DNA from: Sideroxydans sp.
GTDB lineage: Bacteria; Pseudomonadota; Gammaproteobacteria; Burkholderiales; Gallionellaceae
NCBI GenBank assembly: GCA_027310725.1
Contig: DAIDAG010000040.1
Coordinates: forward strand, 1-64,000
Length of the DNA: 64,000 nucleotides
Direction of reading: 5' to 3'
This document shows, one piece after another, positions 61,930 to 64,000 of the stretch. The notes beneath the pieces are model-generated. The model was given only the letters and a program-made list of their open reading frames with translations, did no database searches and was not told where the DNA came from. Positions within the stretch are counted from its first letter, which is position 1. Every line of letters starts with the position of its first letter. A program made the translations under genes and the position numbers.

Positions 61930-63570
61930 TCATGGGATCATCCACGGTAACAGATAAGCCTGCACCGTGGTGATCACGCCAACGATTCCGGCAAGCATCA
62001 GGCTGTGTTTCAGCGTGAAGCGGAACAGATCGCCTTCATGTCCCACCAGGCCCACCGCTGCAGTGGCTACCGCGATGGACTGCGGCGAGATCATCTTTCC
62101 GGTGACGCCGCCGGTCGAATTTGCCGCCACCATCAGGGTGTCGCTGACGCCGATCTGGTGTGCGGTGTTGGCCTGCAAGTTGCAGAACAGCGCGTTCGAT
62201 GACGTATCCGATCCGGTGAGGAACACGCCTATCCATCCCAGGAAGGGCGAGAAGAACGGGAAGGCCACACCTGTACCCGCCAGCAGCAACGCCAGCGTTG
62301 CAGACAGGCCGGAGTAGTTGGCGATGAAAGCGAAGGCCAGCACCATGCCGATCGAAAAGATCGGCCACTTCAAGTCGTACAGGGTGCTGCCGAAAGTCTT
62401 GATCGCATCCGCCGGCTTCATGCGCAGAACCAGCACGGTGACGATGGCGGAAAGCAATATCGCCGTGCCGGTGGCTGCCAGCCAATTGAACGAGTAAACG
62501 GCCGGATAGGGAGTGGGCGCGTTGACGATGGGCTGCATCTTTATGACCAGCTTGTCGAGCATCGGCACCGGCGTGTTGATGACCGTCCAGACCAGGTCTC
62601 CTCCCTTGGCGAATAGGGCCTTGAAGGGTTTGAGCGACCACACGGTCACGAAGATCGTCAGGATGACAAAGGGCGACCATGCTTTCAGCACCTGGTCGAA
62701 GGAGTGGCTTTCCGCCTTCAGCGTCACTTCCTGTCCGGGGAAACGGAATATATTTTTGGGTTTCCAGAATTTCAGGAACACCGTAAGCGATATCAGGCTC
62801 ACCAAAGCAGAGGTGATGTCAGGCAACTCGGGGCCGATGAAGTTGGACGTCAGGAACTGGGTGACCGCGAAGGTTGCACCGCACACCAGGATTGCCGGCC
62901 ATGTCTCGCGCACACCGCGCCAGCCGTCCATGATCATGATGACCCAGAAAGGGATGATGATCGACAGCAATGGCAGTTGGCGACCCGCCATTGCGCCGAT
63001 CTTGAAGGCATCGATGCCGGTGACTTGGCCTGCCACGATGATAGGGATGCCCATCGCGCCGAAAGCGACCGGGGCGGTGTTGGTGATCAGGCACAGGCCG
63101 GCGGCATAGAGCGGGTTGAACCCCAGCCCGACCAACAGGGCTGCAGTGATTGCCACAGGGGCGCCGAATCCCGCAGCACCTTCAAGAAAAGCGCCGAATG
63201 AGAATCCGACCAGCAGCATTTGCAAGCGCTGGTCTTCCGTCACGGATATCACCGAGGAGCGGATGATGTCGAACTGTCCGGTCTTTACCGTGACCTTGTA
63301 CAGAAACACCGCGGTGACGATGATCCAGGCGATAGGCCACAAGCCGAAGAGGAAGCCATAACCGGCCGATGCCAGCGCCATTTGTACCGGCATGTTGTAG
63401 AAGAAGATCGACACCAGCAGCGCCAGGACAACGGTGACGGTGCTGGCGATATATCCCTTCATTCGAAAAACAGCCAGGGCAACAAAAAAGAAAATGATCG
63501 GTATCGCAGCGATCAGCGACGAGAGCCAAAGGTTGCCTGCGGGATCGTATATCTGTTGCCAGGGCTGCAT
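61930..63570 (-). CDS. lldP: L-lactate permease
   Basis: A 546-residue inner-membrane lactate/glycolate permease (LctP family) with about 13 helices. Family segments: [86 protein letters not shown] lies seven bases before the ATG. It follows the lldF end on the same strand, so uptake and oxidation of lactate are encoded together. Confidence 0.94.
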   Translation of the reverse strand: MQPWQQIYDPAGNLWLSSLIAAIPIIFFFVALAVFRMKGYIASTVTVVLALLVSIFFYNMPVQMALASAGYGFLFGLWPIAWIIVTAVFLYKVTVKTGQFDIIRSSVISVTEDQRLQMLLVGFSFGAFLEGAAGFGAPVAITAALLVGLGFNPLYAAGLCLITNTAPVAFGAMGIPIIVAGQVTGIDAFKIGAMAGRQLPLLSIIIPFWVIMIMDGWRGVRETWPAILVCGATFAVTQFLTSNFIGPELPDITSALVSLISLTVFLKFWKPKNIFRFPGQEVTLKAESHSFDQVLKAWSPFVILTIFVTVWSLKPFKALFAKGGDLVWTVINTPVPMLDKLVIKMQPIVNAPTPYPAVYSFNWLAATGTAILLSAIVTVLVLRMKPADAIKTFGSTLYDLKWPIFSIGMVLAFAFIANYSGLSATLALLLAGTGVAFPFFSPFLGWIGVFLTGSDTSSNALFCNLQANTAHQIGVSDTLMVAANSTGGVTGKMISPQSIAVATAAVGLVGHEGDLFRFTLKHSLMLAGIVGVITTVQAYLLPWMIP

Positions 63571-63582
63571 GGTGAATCTCCT

Positions 63583-63735
63583 CTATTTTGTATCGAATTG
63601 CTGGTTCGTTGTATGGGTCGGCACGAGGGTGCTTACCGTTCCCGGTGCAAGCAACTGCCCTGGGTCGTCGGTGCAGACCTGTTTGACCGCTTCTATCGGT
63701 AGATGAAAGTGACTGGCTGATCTGGCTATCGCCAT
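63583..63735 (-). CDS. Possible small protein between lldF and lldP
   Basis: A 50-residue frame (MAIARSASHFHLPIEAVKQV start) beginning at an ATG that overlaps the lldF stop by 10 bases and ending 12 bases before lldP. The overlap suggests coupling, but there is no clear ribosome site, domain or homologue I recognise. It may be only an untranslated spacer. Confidence 0.25.
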   Translation of the reverse strand: MAIARSASHFHLPIEAVKQVCTDDPGQLLAPGTVSTLVPTHTTNQQFDTK

Positions 63736-64000
63736 CGCTCGCGCAACAGGTCGCGCAGGCGTTTCGGGGCGGGGGTGAGCGGGGTACGGCTGCGCGTCCA
63801 GGCGCCCTGATCGGTGGGAGACAAGGCACGGCCGCGACTGATGAACCACGATGTCAGGCGATAGAGCCCGAGCCGGCTGTAGACGAGCGACCAGCTTTTC
63901 CATATCGCGCTGGTGAACGACTTGCGGCCGGCACCGCTGCCGCGCAAAGAGGCGTCCGCGCTGCCGGGCCGTGCCTGTGCTTCGTTGCGCAGACGGATCA
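63726..64000 (-). CDS. lldF: LldF/LutB iron-sulfur lactate utilisation protein, C-terminal end
   Basis: Only the last about 91 residues are in the window; the gene continues beyond the right edge. The visible part (IRLRNEAQARPGS, AIWKSWSLVYSRLGLYRLTS, GAWTRSRTPLTPAPKRLRDL, ending RERWR) matches the C-terminal region of LldF/LutB, the iron-sulfur subunit of the lactate oxidation complex. Its position just before lldP supports this. The cluster-binding cysteines are upstream and not seen. Confidence 0.72.
   Translation of the reverse strand, partial: IRLRNEAQARPGSADASLRGSGAGRKSFTSAIWKSWSLVYSRLGLYRLTSWFISRGRALSPTDQGAWTRSRTPLTPAPKRLRDLLRERWR

Overview
This 64 kb window is bacterial chromosome. 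It is gene-dense, with moderately high GC, AGGAGG-type ribosome binding sites and frequent overlapping start and stop codons. The protein families (ExaC/AldB-type aldehyde dehydrogenase, UrtABCDE plus urease, LldP/LldF lactate genes, prfC, arfB, lipA, rlmD, many GGDEF/PAS/chemotaxis proteins) point to a betaproteobacterium. A Nitrosomonadales/Gallionellaceae-like organism is my guess, not a proof. I see no rRNA or tRNA genes, no CRISPR array and no prophage. The only clear mobile element is one IS30-family insertion sequence at about 21.8-23.0 kb.

Layout. 0-5.4 kb: signalling genes on the minus strand (partial PAS protein, Crp/Fnr regulator, PAS-only protein, CheB-CheR-PAS fusion), with a possible small RNA beside the last. 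5.7-9.2 kb: YchJ-like and CDGSH proteins, then an ArsR-controlled operon of SRPBCC/AHSA1 proteins and a DHFR-like reductase. 9.2-12.8 kb: aldehyde dehydrogenase with a DUF779 partner and small secreted proteins. 13-24.7 kb: translation and housekeeping genes (prfC, S4 protein, arfB, lipA, sodB), a frameshifted GGDEF/EAL protein, the IS30 element, a diguanylate cyclase and two small Gln-rich proteins. 25-28.6 kb: CBS/HPP pair, M48 lipoprotein protease and small exported proteins.

29.1-47.7 kb is the most coherent block, a short-chain amide/urea nitrogen island. It encodes a porin, a five-gene Urt/Fmd-type ABC importer, formamidase with FmdB, aliphatic amidase AmiE, the urease operon ureDABCEFG, and finally an 1143-residue protein that joins an NCS1-type permease, a Cys-rich cluster, a histidine kinase and a receiver. 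That protein overlaps a LuxR-type response regulator. The porin and urtA promoters share a 16-bp palindrome at about the same distance from their start codons. My reading is that the permease-kinase senses or transports an amide, urea or related compound and that its partner regulator switches on uptake and hydrolysis to ammonia. I consider this the best candidate for an undescribed system here.

47.8-64 kb: a minus-strand operon (DUF3617, D,D-carboxypeptidase, TPR membrane protein), a LexA-like repressor with two GAAC-N4-GTTC boxes, an exonuclease, rlmD carrying an in-frame palindromic repeat, a kinase-like fusion, a ClpX-like ATPase lacking the zinc domain, a glutaredoxin and small proteins. 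A lactate operon runs in from the right edge (lldF end, lldP) and is followed by a chemoreceptor with a cytoplasmic C-terminal sensor domain.
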